Shown here: positions 1 through 10,394 of the stretch, piece by piece | How the letters are laid out: the number at the start of each line of letters is the position of its first letter | How positions within the stretch are numbered: position 1 is the first letter of the stretch | NCBI GenBank assembly: GCA_009869945.1 | Contig: WIXG01000622.1 | Span: 1-31,710, forward strand | Direction: 5' to 3' | Length of the DNA stretch: 31,710 nt | Source of the DNA: Mesaphorura yosii | Taxonomy: Eukaryota; Arthropoda; Collembola; Poduromorpha; Tullbergiidae | Program-made: the position numbers and the translations under genes | Notes under the pieces: model-generated | What the model was told of the DNA's origin: nothing | Database searches by the model: none | Seen by the model: the letters and a program-made list of their open reading frames with translations, nothing else

Positions 1-101
1 GGTCGCTTGGTTGGGCCAAAATAAAATCTACGAACATTTCAATTAATGACCTACGCCTATGATTAACCAACCAACCAACATTCTGCCAACAATGGGCCAA
101 G

Positions 102-1786
102 CATGAGAGGTTTCTCGGGTTGGCTATGAGAGGTCACAGTGTCATACTACTCACTTCCTTCAAAGTGGGCAATGTAAACCCGTCCATTTCGGTGATTGAC
201 GACGTGTTTGGCGCTGAAGTTGACTGGGAGACAGACTTTGATGCGCTCAAGTTGCGAGCATCGGGACTCAGAAACACAATCTGGTAAGTTTGAGTCTTTT
301 TGCCGTGCCCATTTTCATAAGACCATTTAACCCTTATGTTTTGTGCTCTGCTGTGCTTTGCAGGGATGATGGACGTGTTTACGGGGTTGAAATGTGCCAA
401 ACTTTGCTGCAAAGCCCCAAGGCGCAGGCTGTGATCTACAACTCCACCTTCGACCTAGTGATCTATGACACTGTATCCAATGACTGCATGATCGGTCTGG
501 CCCATCATCAGTTCAAGTGTCCATTTATCGGGTACTCTGCCGTTCCTACGCTGCCCAGCTACTATGACGACTACGGACTCCCGTTGGACTCATCGAGTAT
601 ACCTGACTCCATCGAGGGCCGCGGAGCCGAGAGCATGTCTTCATTCTACGAAAGGCTGCTTGCTACATGGAGGCCAGTTGAGTGGATGTTCAAGAAAAGA
701 TGGACTTTCTACCCCAGAATGGCTGCACTGCTGCAGGACGCACTGCACTTGGACGGAGCCCCGGATTTTTTGGATCTGCACAGCAAAACGAGTCTTGTCC
801 TAGTAAATGGCCACTACAGCACAGAATACGCTCGGTCACTCCCACCCTTGTTTGTGTCCATCTCGGGTGTTGGGATTAGGGAGGAGCGTCGCCCGATTCC
901 GAACGAAATCGCAGACTTCATTGACAAGTCCAGTTCGAAAGGGTTTGTCTACGTCAGTTTTGGTACTGTCGCCCGGATCTCTAAGGGCGCGCCAGAGCTG
1001 CGGAAGAAACTGTTCGCGGCGCTTGGCTCCAAGGCGGACGTGCAATTCGTGTGGAAATGGGAAGGAGATATTCCGAACGGAGAAGATGTCCCGAAGAACG
1101 TTTACTTTGCGAATTGGCTACCACAGCAAGATCTCTTCGGTGAGAACACGTGCACATGCATTGTGCATTTCTTTCCAGTGCCCAGTGTCGTAATTAATTA
1201 ATATTCTCGTAAATTGCCAGCGCATCCACGAATCAAAGGAATTATTGGACACGGTGGAATGAACAGCGTCAACGAAGCCGTATATTTCGGTGTGCCGATG
1301 ATTCTATTCCCGATCATCGGCGATCAGGACTACAACGCCAACAGTCTGGCCTTCAAAGGAGTCGCGATCGTTCTCGAAATCACAGACTTTGCACAAAAAG
1401 ATTTAGAGGAGTCAATCGAAAGGGTGATGAATGAAGAACAGTTTCGAGCGCGTGCCTTGCGCGCGTCCGCCATTTTCCGAGACAAGCCGGCCAAGCCGCT
1501 GGAAACTGCCGTCTGGTGGATCGAGTTCGTGCTGCGCCACAAAGACACTAGTTTCCTGATGCCGATGAGTGCAAATCAGTGGTGGTTCCTGCGACGATTG
1601 CTTGATGTGTGGTTCTTTATTTTCTCGATGTGCATAATCAGTTTAGCAATAGTTGCCTACGTGCTTAAGAAGTTAGTTGCCTTCTCAATCTTCTTTGGGC
1701 AACGGCAACACGAACCATGTACATACTCTATACAAAGGCAGTTAAAGTTGGGTAACGGTGACACGATGAAGCTTAAAAGTAAGTAA
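102..1786 (+). CDS. UDP-glycosyltransferase (UGT), copy 1; 5' end uncertain
   Basis: Family GT1 enzyme that transfers a sugar from a UDP-sugar to small lipophilic acceptors at the ER membrane. Proposed exons: about 102-283, 364-1139 and 1221-1786, with GT-AG introns of 80 and 81 bp. The first visible exon carries the 'RGHSVILLTS' strand of the acceptor domain. The frame is closed by a stop at 60-62, and the first usable acceptor AG is at 100-101, so the signal peptide and catalytic-His exon must lie upstream or are lost. The donor-binding signature 'HGGMNSVNEA...GVP...GDQDYN' starts near base 1250. A single membrane span (about 1605-1700) is followed by a tail ending KLKSK, which fits the KxKxx ER-retrieval pattern. 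Unlike the two UGTs at 11760 and 14426, it lacks two introns and has one of its own. Whether it is intact or 5'-truncated cannot be told here. Confidence 0.85.
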
Positions 1787-1798
1787 GAATACGAACAT

Positions 1799-1804
1799 AT
1801 TAAA
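1799..1804 (+). terminator. Possible poly(A) signal ATTAAA of UGT copy 1
   Basis: ATTAAA lies 12 nt after the UGT stop codon. It sits in the 73-nt gap between this gene and the stop codon of the convergent CHD1 gene. It is a common variant of AATAAA, but very close to the stop, so the call is tentative. Confidence 0.35.
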
Positions 1805-1859
1805 GGCACAGCTTACAGCTAAGTTAATGAGAATCAGAATTAGAACTGGGTAACTTCAA

Positions 1860-4800
1860 TTAATCGAGAGTTAAATCAATGAGAACTTCCTCTTGCACCG
1901 GCTTCTTTATGGGCTTCGGCAGCACTTTCAGTTGCGGCTTCGGCTTTAGTGGTGTCTGAATTCTTGGTTCGACTTTGAGGATGGGCTTTGGATCCAAGCG
2001 TTGAATCTTCACTTGAGTTAGAGTCAGTTCCTGCACAGTCACAGACAAGTCAAAATTAGTCAAAGTCAAGATCAAAGCGAAAGGAATAAAATAAACTATT
2101 TCGGGCATTGGCATACCGGATGAAGTTTAAGGAAGTTAGTGATGGTCACTCTGCTCCTCGTTCCAGTTGTTGGACCCGGATTCACAAATCCTTCCAAATG
2201 TCCGTTGACACCGGTAAGTTTCATCTTCTTAGCCGGAATTTGATGATAGCAAGATTTCGGTGGGAATTTTGGTTGAGGCGCCGATTCAATTGCGGTTACC
2301 CGTCTTTTAATGCCCCTTGTCGATGCGACGACCGCCTTGCTGGCAGTGTCTGGCCCGACCGATGCAGCCGCTTGTTTTTTCCCAACTCTCTTTGGTTGAG
2401 ACGATCTCCCACTTTTCTTTTCTACTAAGGTTAGCAGTGCTCTAATTCGATTCACGATGGCTGCGAAATTGGGTTGCTTTACTGACGACGTGTGCGCAAA
2501 TACTTTGGCTTGCAAGATTGGGTCACTTTCGCAGAGAGGTCCAATGCTGCTCATGCCAGACTCCCAGACCCCTAGCAGAAGTCGAGTGTCTTCTGCCTCA
2601 CCCCACTCAACACTGTAACTTGGTGGGGCCTTCAGGGGATAAGGAAATGTCCAGTTCCGCCTTTCCTTCTCAGCTTTTGGGATCAGCTCATCGAGGGCCA
2701 TCATTTTTTCCACGCGGGACAAAAAGAGTGAAAAGTGAATTGGAGTTCCACAAACACATATGCTGACGGGTTTGACTAATTTCCCGTTGGGATTGATTGG
2801 AGTCGAGTCTGTCAACTGATTTTTCGCTTGTTGCTACAGAAATTGAAATGGGCCAATTATAGACGGAAACAAATAAAGCGAATAAAGTGAAATGAGGAAT
2901 TACCTCTCGACATTTATCCAAAAGGTATTGGCCGAGTCTTGTCAACAAAGGTAATGGCTTGGCAATCATCGCGAACCGGGCAACGTCTTTCATTCTGGAA
3001 AGTGGATTTGGGAATTCTTCAAGTCCGGCCATGAATCTCCTGATATCCCACGAAGAAAACTGTTTCGTGAGTTCATTCGGAGGCAACACCACTAGAAAAG
3101 GGTTTGTGGCGAGTTGAGGCAGAACAGGAACTGGCTGGTCGCGTCTTGACGGCTTTAGTGCAGGTAGAGATGGCGACTGAGTTGGTACCCACTTTAACGG
3201 CCCTACTAGAGGTGTATGTGGAGGCTGAGTTGGGGTTGGAACCTGCCTTGGCGGTGGCGAAGGATGCAAACTCTGGGCAATCGCATCTTGAAAACTGATA
3301 TTCCGCTGGAATATAACCGAGGGAGCATTTAATTCGAATCCAAGACACAATAGTGCTATGGCATTTCTGAAATGAAGTGCATACCAAAGTCGCCAAGTTG
3401 ATGTACTTGCTCGCAACTCGCAGAAGGTACGTGAACCTGGCGTTAATCTCTAAGATATTCTGCGACTTCCCACAGCCTGCCGGTTGAACTTTTTGCGCCA
3501 ATGCCGGCTTCCTTCTTATTAGTTCAGTCCACCCAATATAGCCGTGGTCCCAAACGTTGAGCAGCAGCTGAGTATCGTCATTCTTATCCCAATTCACATT
3601 GAATTTCGCGTCCATGACGGGACAGTCGAACGTCCAATTCTTTCGTGCTTGCTCATCTGTTGGCACGATGAAGCCAAGCGGCTCCAGAAACCTCATCTCA
3701 GCGGACAAGGTTCGAGCGTTGAGTTTGAACTTTGGAAATGCGTCAAACGAGAAGTGATACGGATTAACCGAAGTTGGGTAGACAGGTGGCTTGGGCAGAC
3801 CTGTAAGATGTACGGTCGGTGCGACACCAAGCTCACATGCGGCCGAGGTGGGGGGTGTAAACGTAGAAGAGGGAATTACTGAGTTGGGTTCTGTCCGTTC
3901 TCTCTCAGCGCCAGCATTCCCAACATTGGGATCGTTATCGTCGAGTGTTACCACTTTAGGTTTTTCTCCATCAGCAGGTACTTTCACGGCTGTGCCGTCT
4001 TTGATAATTTTGGCGAGCAAGTCTTCTCTTTGTTTCTCAAATTCTCGCATTTGTTGCCGATACAGAGCACGCTCACGTTGAATTCGTTCCCTGTGTTTAT
4101 CACCAGCCACAATTGTGCTCTGGAAACAAATGAACGGGATATTGAAGAAATTATTCGCCGTAAGCTCATAGGATATTATTACCGAAACTGCGGTGAGCAG
4201 AAGTTTTCCCAGCTTTTGTAAAGACTGTGCGTCTTTCCCAGACAGATCAGCGGCTAGTGCAATATCTTCTAGACGACTCAGTGGCTTGGGGAACTTCGTG
4301 AAGTATCGAACGAAATTTGCCACTTCTCCCCGCGTCAAGCCGTAGAGCATAGCACCTGTGCGCTGTTTGGCTCTGGCGCCTTTCATCCGTTGTGAAAGCG
4401 GCAAGTAGTCATCGCTGAGTTCAGAGTCAGAGTCTGGTTCCGATGGTGGTATCACGAATACGTCCTCGTTCTCATCTTCACCCTCAGTCTTTGGGCTCGG
4501 ACCCGGTTCGTCGTCGGACGGAGAGGAAGCGCGGGCGCGTTTTCCGCCCCCGACGGATTTCTTCGGACTTTTCTTCTTCTTTAGACGTTCTCTCATCCTT
4601 GTGTGTCTGCTCCTCCTGTCTAAAGAGAGCACTTCAGTGAGCTGTCGATCTCGTTCCTCCGCCAGTGCCTTCTCCCGGATGTCTTCCGGAATGATTTCAT
4701 CCCAGTCTTTGTCGTCGTTAGCAAACGAAATGACTTTGAAAGCAGACAGAAGCTCATCGCTTGGCTTTTCAGCGTCTGGCAGCGGTTCTTCTTTATCCGC

Positions 4801-7800
4801 CTCCCGCAGAATCTCGTCAATATCACAAACGTAGTCGTCGCTCTTGGTATTATCCTTGAACATCTCTTCAGCGCCAAACTTCAGAATTGCGTTCAACTCC
4901 TCTTTTGTAAAGTCGACTTCTGCAAGGTTGACAGACTTGCGCTTTGAGGTGGATGGGGCGACAGCCTGGCGGCCTGTTGTATCCATTCGTTGTATGACGA
5001 GATGGTCCAAAACTAGTTTCTGCTTCGCTCGCTCGATGATCGTTTCCTCCACAGAACCCTTCGTTATGATCTTGTAAACGTTCACTTGTCGTGTCTGGCC
5101 AATTCGATGTGCGCGAGCCTGAGCCTAAATAGATCAACCAGGGCATTAATTATTAATTTGCACAATAATGACTAGGAAAAAATGGGTCTGTCTGAAGCAT
5201 CGAACCTGAAGATCATTTTGAGGATTCCAGTCGGAATCGAATATTATCACAGTATTAGCTGCCGTTAAGTTTAATCCGAGCCCGCCTGCACGCGTGCTCA
5301 ACAAGAAACAAAAGTCTTTCGAGTTCGGATCGTTGAAACGCTTGAGTGCTTGATGCCTGAGATCGTTGCTCATGTTTCCGTCCAGTCGCTGATAGACGAA
5401 ACGCCGCAGCTCCATCAATTCTTCGATGACATCCAGCATCATGACGAATTGTGAAAAAATAAGCACTCGGTGCCCCATTGATTTAAGTTTGACCAGAAGC
5501 TTGTCAAGAAGCATTAACTTGGCACTTCCCTTCAGCAGTTGCTCAATCGATTCCTTCACTCCATTCAATCCATCTCGACTTTCTTTCGTTACCAACATTT
5601 CGTGATTACAGCATTTCCTCAGCTGCATTATCATGTTCATAAATGTCTGCCGATTACCGCTGGCGTCTCTTCTTAATGCAGTGTAATTTCTACTTAAAAT
5701 GTTCTTGTAGACTTCTCGCTGAGTTGGCGTCATTGCGACTCGAAGAATCTTCTCTCTCTTCATTGGAAGCGACTTCTCGACATCTCTCTTCACCCGCCGA
5801 ATGAGAAATGGCTCCAGCTGCTTGTGAAGTTTCTGGTATCCGTCACCGGCTGCCCCTGCGTGTTCTTTCTCGAACTCTTCCCAAGACGGAAATTGCTTTG
5901 GCATGATGAAATGCAGCAGGCTCCAGAGTTCTTCCAAAGAATTTTGAATTGGTGTGCCCGTCATCAAAATTCTGAAAATATAAACAATTTTTTCCTACAA
6001 ATTCATTACACATTCAAACAGAATCAAATGGCTTTTTACGTACATGTGATTGGATTTGTATCTGACCAGATGCGAATGCCATTCTGACTTTTGATTTTTC
6101 AGGCGGTGGGCTTCGTCGACAATCATTACATGCCACGTCTTTGCGGACAATTCCCTGAACTCTCTAATCACCATTTCATAACTTGTCAAAAGAACGTTGA
6201 ATTTAAAGTGCCTCCGCCAGTCGCCGTAAAATTCATATTTCTTGATTTTGTCACGAGAAGCTTGATCCCCAATCATGGTGACGACGTTCATGTCGGGCGC
6301 CCATAACGCAAATTCCTTCATCCACGCCGAAATGGTAGACAGTGGCACAACAATCAAGAAAGGACCGTATATTGAGTGCGTCTTAAATAAGTAGTTGAGA
6401 AAGCAAATGGCCTGGATTGTCTTCCCCAGGCCCATCTCGTCCCCGAGGATGACCGAGTTACGATTGCACCAAGAATGGATAAGCCAATTGATACTCTCGA
6501 GCTGGTAGTCCCTCAGCAGCAGATCCTAGAAGAAAAAATTGTTGAGAGCTGATATTAAAACTATCGGTTTTGGGGATGAAATCAAAATATTTTACCTTTC
6601 TGGCGCCTTTCATGTACTCAGGTTGAACCTTCTCCTGTACGAATCTTGGCCGGTGCCTTGCATTATCAAACTTGGAGTTTTCAGGAATCGTTGATGCTCG
6701 ACGTAGCCTATCAAATATATCTATAACTGGGCGGAAATATTTCTTGATTAAGTCTCCTGCTTCCCAGGTCGCCTCGCAGTACGGAAGGCCTTCCCATTTC
6801 ACAAAATACTCCAACTTTCCACTCGCAACCACATCCCGGTCTATAATTCTTTCTGCTCGGGAGTAGCACGAAAGCAGGTCTTTCTCCATTTCCCGTTCGC
6901 ATTTTGCATACTCCACATCATCGGGGTCAGACCTCTTGCGCCAGATCTCAAACTCATCTTCGGCCGCTTCGTATTTTTGAATTTTGCTCAAACTGAAATT
7001 ATCACCGAGTTCTTCGATAGTCTTGTAAGACTCCCACGTGTTGTGAAGATGAGATTCGCCAACCCATTTAACTAAATACTGTGGCTCCAATTCCGTGTCA
7101 TCGGGAAGAGTAGTATTGGGATCGCCATTTTTATCAACGTTGTATTTTGTCGTTCCGGGTCCGGTAGCTAAGATTTTGAAAGAATGTCAGCGTCAGCGTT
7201 AACATAAATTTAAATCAGATTAGAATTAGAACCTCCAACTTTTCCCATCCGTCGGTTCAACACCATGTTAACCTTCGGCCCAACATATTTAGGACGACGA
7301 CCCGAATTTGCAGGGCCGATTTTCTTTGCATTTTTCTTTCGATGAGAGCTATATTTCTTGCGCTTCTTCTTTACGTAGTCACCAGAGTCGTCCGAGCTGA
7401 ATGTTGAAGAGGACTCGTCTGAAGATTCTTCCTCCACATCATCTGACGCATTATCCTTGTAGGAAATTACTTCCTTTCTTGGTCTTGTAGAAGTCCTGAA
7501 ATCGAAACAGACGAATTTAATACTTGCCCAAGGTAATCTATAAGTTACTAAGGTATCGTATGGTATCATACCAGCCTTTGTCATCTTGGCGGGGATAAAT
7601 ATCGTTGCTTCCGCTACCATTGTTATTATCCTCCTTGTGTACAGGCTTCTTTCCATTTGCTCGCCGAATCCTAGCATTCTTTTTAGCAACCGCCTCAGAA
7701 TCGGAGGATTCAGAAGAGTTTCGGTCATTGTGCACCGGCTTTTTATTCGGTCGGGCAGTTGCGTTTGGCCGAGTCGGAACAAACAATGCACTTTCATCGG

Positions 7801-8891
7801 ATGCCTCGGACTCGGAGGAATCAGGTTCAGATAATTTCCTGGTCTCCTTGTGCATGGGTTTTCTGCTAGGTCGACCAAATGCTCTTCGCCGAGTCGGAAG
7901 AAGTGCACTATCGTTGGATACCTCGGACTCGGAGCCAGACAATTTCTTGGTCTCCTTGTGCATGGGTTTTTGACTAGGCTGAGCAACTTCTTTATGACTT
8001 CTTGGCTCTGGTTCAGAAGATTTGTCTTCAGGTAAGCTCAAATTGCTGTCTCCGACTTTGTAAACAGGCTTATTGTTAGTTGCTCTAAGACTCCTCACAT
8101 GAGGCTCAGAGTCCAACTCGGCCCAAGACGAGCCTTTCTTTTCCCGCTGTACTGCCCTAGGTCGTCCATTTAATCTTGAATTCTTACCCTTGTGCATTGG
8201 TTTTCGACTGGCTCGTCCCATTGTGTGCATTGGTGTTCGACTAATTCCGGCATTATTGCTATTTTGTGGCGATTCCGACTTTTCCGACTCAGATGAATTC
8301 TTTCTCTCCTTGTACGTCGGCTTGGGTCCTGGCGAACTCCAACCTCTTGCAACCTTCGCTGCTCCGGAAGAATGTTCACTACTGCTTGAAAGACGTCGAG
8401 CCAGTCTTTTACTCTTTGGGAATTGATTGGCTGGTTGACTCATCTTGTTTCCATTTTTATGCGAACGACGTTGCTGGTCTTGACTAGAGTCGTCCTCTTC
8501 ATCGCTGGTTAGTCCGACCACTCGGTTGCACCTACAAGCAGAATACGAATACCCGAACAGAGATCAGCTATCATGAAAGAAATGACATGATCAAACTCAA
8601 AATTTCCTTGTAAATCAAGATTGCATTCGCTCACCAGTTTCGTTTCTCGACAAGAATTTTGGGATTTCCTTTTGCCTTGCTCTCCTGAGTAGGTCCTGAT
8701 CTCGATGACGAAGACCCATTCGTCAGGCTCACAGAGTGATTACTCAGCCGTTTAGACTTCTTACGCACAATGTGCACATCAGATTCGGATGATGAATTGG
8801 CCTGAGTAATTAAAGGAGTGTTATCGTTCAGAAGAACCTTAAAAGGTAAGCGAGAAACTGACAAAGTAAATCAACAGAACCATCTTACCAT
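1860..8891 (-). CDS. CHD1: CHD1-type chromodomain helicase with duplicated SANT-SLIDE module
   Basis: ATP-dependent nucleosome-spacing enzyme of the nucleus. Exons from the start: 8891-8889 (ATG only), 8837-8635, 8531-7572, 7495-7233, 7167-6596, 6525-6044, 5971-5206, 5124-4183, 4119-3385, 3305-2904, 2833-2117, 2030-1860. They sum to 2071 codons in frame. Order: Ser-rich N-terminus with KPMHK-like repeats (about 70-390); tandem chromodomains (about 460-620); SNF2 ATPase with P-loop DEMGLGKT (696-703) and DEAH (804-807); helicase C with RAGGLGLNL and ARAHRIGQ; the CHD1-specific '[15 protein letters not shown]' and 'DWDEIIPED' segments; then SANT-SLIDE twice. The conserved C-terminal helical domain (CHCT, DUF4208) was not found; the protein ends [10 protein letters not shown], a SUMO-interaction motif. 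Human CHD1 is about 1710 residues, so this one is longer. The splice model is good; the 63-nt intron 4120-4182 is in frame and could be retained. Confidence 0.93.
2414..3059 (-). repeat. CHD1 SANT-SLIDE DNA-binding module, copy 2 (diverged)
   Basis: SANT-like part at 3059-2904 (about residues 1725-1776, containing '[13 protein letters not shown]'). SLIDE-like part at 2710-2414 ('[10 protein letters not shown]', '[13 protein letters not shown]'). The order and spacing of conserved blocks match copy 1, and a phase-0 intron (2834-2903) sits at the same place at the SANT end. The linker is much shorter than in copy 1. The copy-1 segment 'GYIGWTEL' is replaced by 'GMSSIGPL', so the conserved Trp is lost and DNA contacts may differ. 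Confidence 0.78.
3385..4347 (-). repeat. CHD1 SANT-SLIDE DNA-binding module, copy 1
   Basis: SANT-like part at 4347-4183 (about residues 1343-1397, containing '[13 protein letters not shown]'). After an intron comes a charged, coiled-coil-like linker of roughly 130 residues. The SLIDE-like part is at 3702-3385 ('[10 protein letters not shown]', '[14 protein letters not shown]'). In known CHD1 proteins this module contacts linker DNA. A phase-0 intron lies at the SANT end (4120-4182), and another phase-0 intron (3306-3384) follows the module. This copy is closest to the family consensus. Confidence 0.8.
7630..8330 (-). repeat. Eight-copy Lys-Pro-Met/Val-His/Tyr-Lys repeat in CHD1 N-terminus
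   Basis: Within exon 3 of CHD1 the motif recurs at about 8307-8330 (KPTYKE), 8221-8240 (TPMHT), 8188-8212 (KPMHKG), 8054-8078 (KPVYK), 7952-7975 (KPMHKE), 7843-7868 (KPMHKE), 7725-7748 (KPVHN) and 7631-7655 (KPVHKE). Most copies are about 100 nt apart. Acidic Ser-Glu-rich stretches separate them. The copies at 7952 and 7843, with flanks, are near-identical over about 60 nt, suggesting recent unequal exchange. Confidence 0.75.
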
Positions 8892-9538
8892 TCTGCCATT
8901 CCAATTAGCAAATCAGCGGAGTCAACATTCCACCTTCAAGTTTTCACTTTTGTGACTGAACACTATCAGTATCACCTTTCATACTTTACAATTTATGTAA
9001 ATTTATTCAAACTCGATACCCCATCAATTAACCCATCACGACAGTGCCAAGAATAAAAGGGTTTGCTTGCATTGGCAAGAATGAGAAAGGAAGTGAAAGC
9101 AAAATAAGGAAGTTCGCCTAACGTCTCAGTTTAGTTTGTGAGAGCACCCAACTCGTAAAAGTTGCAAATGCATGCAAGGATGTTTCAGCTTGTTGCTTTG
9201 TTGCCGGAATAAATATATTAACAATGGCTTTCGGGGATTTCAGTTCTTCAAAGGCGAAGCTTGCTAAACTGTTTTGTTTTACTAATATTACTCAAGTCGA
9301 TTAAATTCAGTATACAACAATCATCATGTCTTTAATCATAATACGCAATACTAGAAACTGGCGCACGATGGAGAAGAAGAAACGCTGCTGAATTAACTGA
9401 ATGCGGGTCGTCGGACCATAAACAAAGGCAAACGGTAAAGGCACAGGGTAATAAGTCGTTTAATCTTAACAATGACCTTGGCCATAACCTAAAAACTTCA
9501 AACTTAATTAACAGCTGACGATAAGCATTCAAGCGGAT
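8892..9538. other. Intergenic: CHD1 promoter/5' leader and calexcitin 3' UTR
   Basis: No supportable coding region. It must hold the CHD1 promoter and 5' leader at the low end. An out-of-frame ATG occurs 7 nt before the CHD1 start codon. On the minus strand an ATTAAA at 9336-9331 could serve as the calexcitin-like gene's poly(A) signal, about 200 nt past its stop. Confidence 0.5.
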
Positions 9539-10394
9539 TCAAGCGGACATGTTCTTCCCAAAGATGTAGTTTCCGGTCGCCTCCACATCATCGGAGAGGA
9601 AATACTGCTGCCACAACTCCATGTAGTATGTAAAGTCGATTTTCTTGCTCCCGTTCTGCAACAAGACGCCAGACGCGTGACGCGTAAAATTTGAAATGTG
9701 CACAATCAGTTCTAAAAATAGGTGTATGGAAGCACTGATTTACCCTTGAAATTATATCATAGGCGTTTTTGGCTTCTTTTGGTGGGACGCCAAAGGCTGT
9801 ACAAAACTGAATAAATTCGTCCTCATCGATGGTTCCGTCCCCGGTCCAGTCTTGGAGGTCAAACATGAATTCCATGTACAGGATCTTCCAGTCGCCGTTC
9901 GATGCTGAGTCGCTCCAAAGTTGTACCCACTCCGTGCGACTTACCTGGAGCAAAAAATAACAACACTTTAGTACAACTGTTTTCTAATATCTCAATTCGC
10001 CATCGAAATGGTCGAAATCATGTCTGGTGACTGATTTACTTGGTAATCGCCGTCAGTATCCGCTGCCTGTTGCAGTTTTATCCAGAAATGGAGGAATCGG
10101 TCACTGAGATCAATGTAGCTGTCATCTTCTTGTGAATAACCTCTGTTATTGGCGATTTTCTGTCAATTCAAGGGAGAATATTATCATCTGTGGATGATGA
10201 GATTTCATAGAATTTTTTTTAACCTCGATTGCGACTTGAAAATCATCTTGTGCGATCGTTCCGTCCTGAGTCACGTCTGTGAACAAGAACAGCCAGGGTA
10301 AAATCGCAGGGAATTCGCTCAGCCCAGCCCGATACTTACCCAAGAATGTGTCAAAGACGTAATTCAACTTTTTGACTCTGAAAACTGAGACCAT
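9539..10394 (-). CDS. Calexcitin-like EF-hand calcium-binding protein
   Basis: Small Ca2+ sensor related to calexcitin and sarcoplasmic calcium-binding proteins, expected in neurons or muscle cytosol. Exons from the start: 10394-10340, 10276-10224, 10159-10040, 9944-9744, 9655-9539; together 182 codons in frame (181 residues), the usual family length. Three EF-hand loops have good ligand spacing: D-V-T-Q-D-G-T-I-A-Q-D-D (19-30), D-T-D-G-D-Y-Q-V-S-R-T-E (70-81) and D-W-T-G-D-G-T-I-D-E-D-E (108-119). A fourth, C-terminal unit lacks a loop. The start MVSVFR and the end NYIFGKNMSA match the arthropod calexcitin pattern as I recall it. The first loop ends in Asp instead of Glu, which may weaken binding. 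Introns: 63, 64, 95 and 88 bp, all GT-AG. Confidence 0.9.

Noticed and set aside
564..1193. Open frames overlapping UGT copy 1 in other frames
   Set aside because: They lie wholly inside the UGT exon, have low-complexity shifted composition and no family resemblance.
7586..8487. Plus-strand open frames with repeating pattern opposite the CHD1 N-terminus
   Set aside because: They are the antisense image of the KPMHK-like repeats; the periodicity comes from the CHD1 coding strand.
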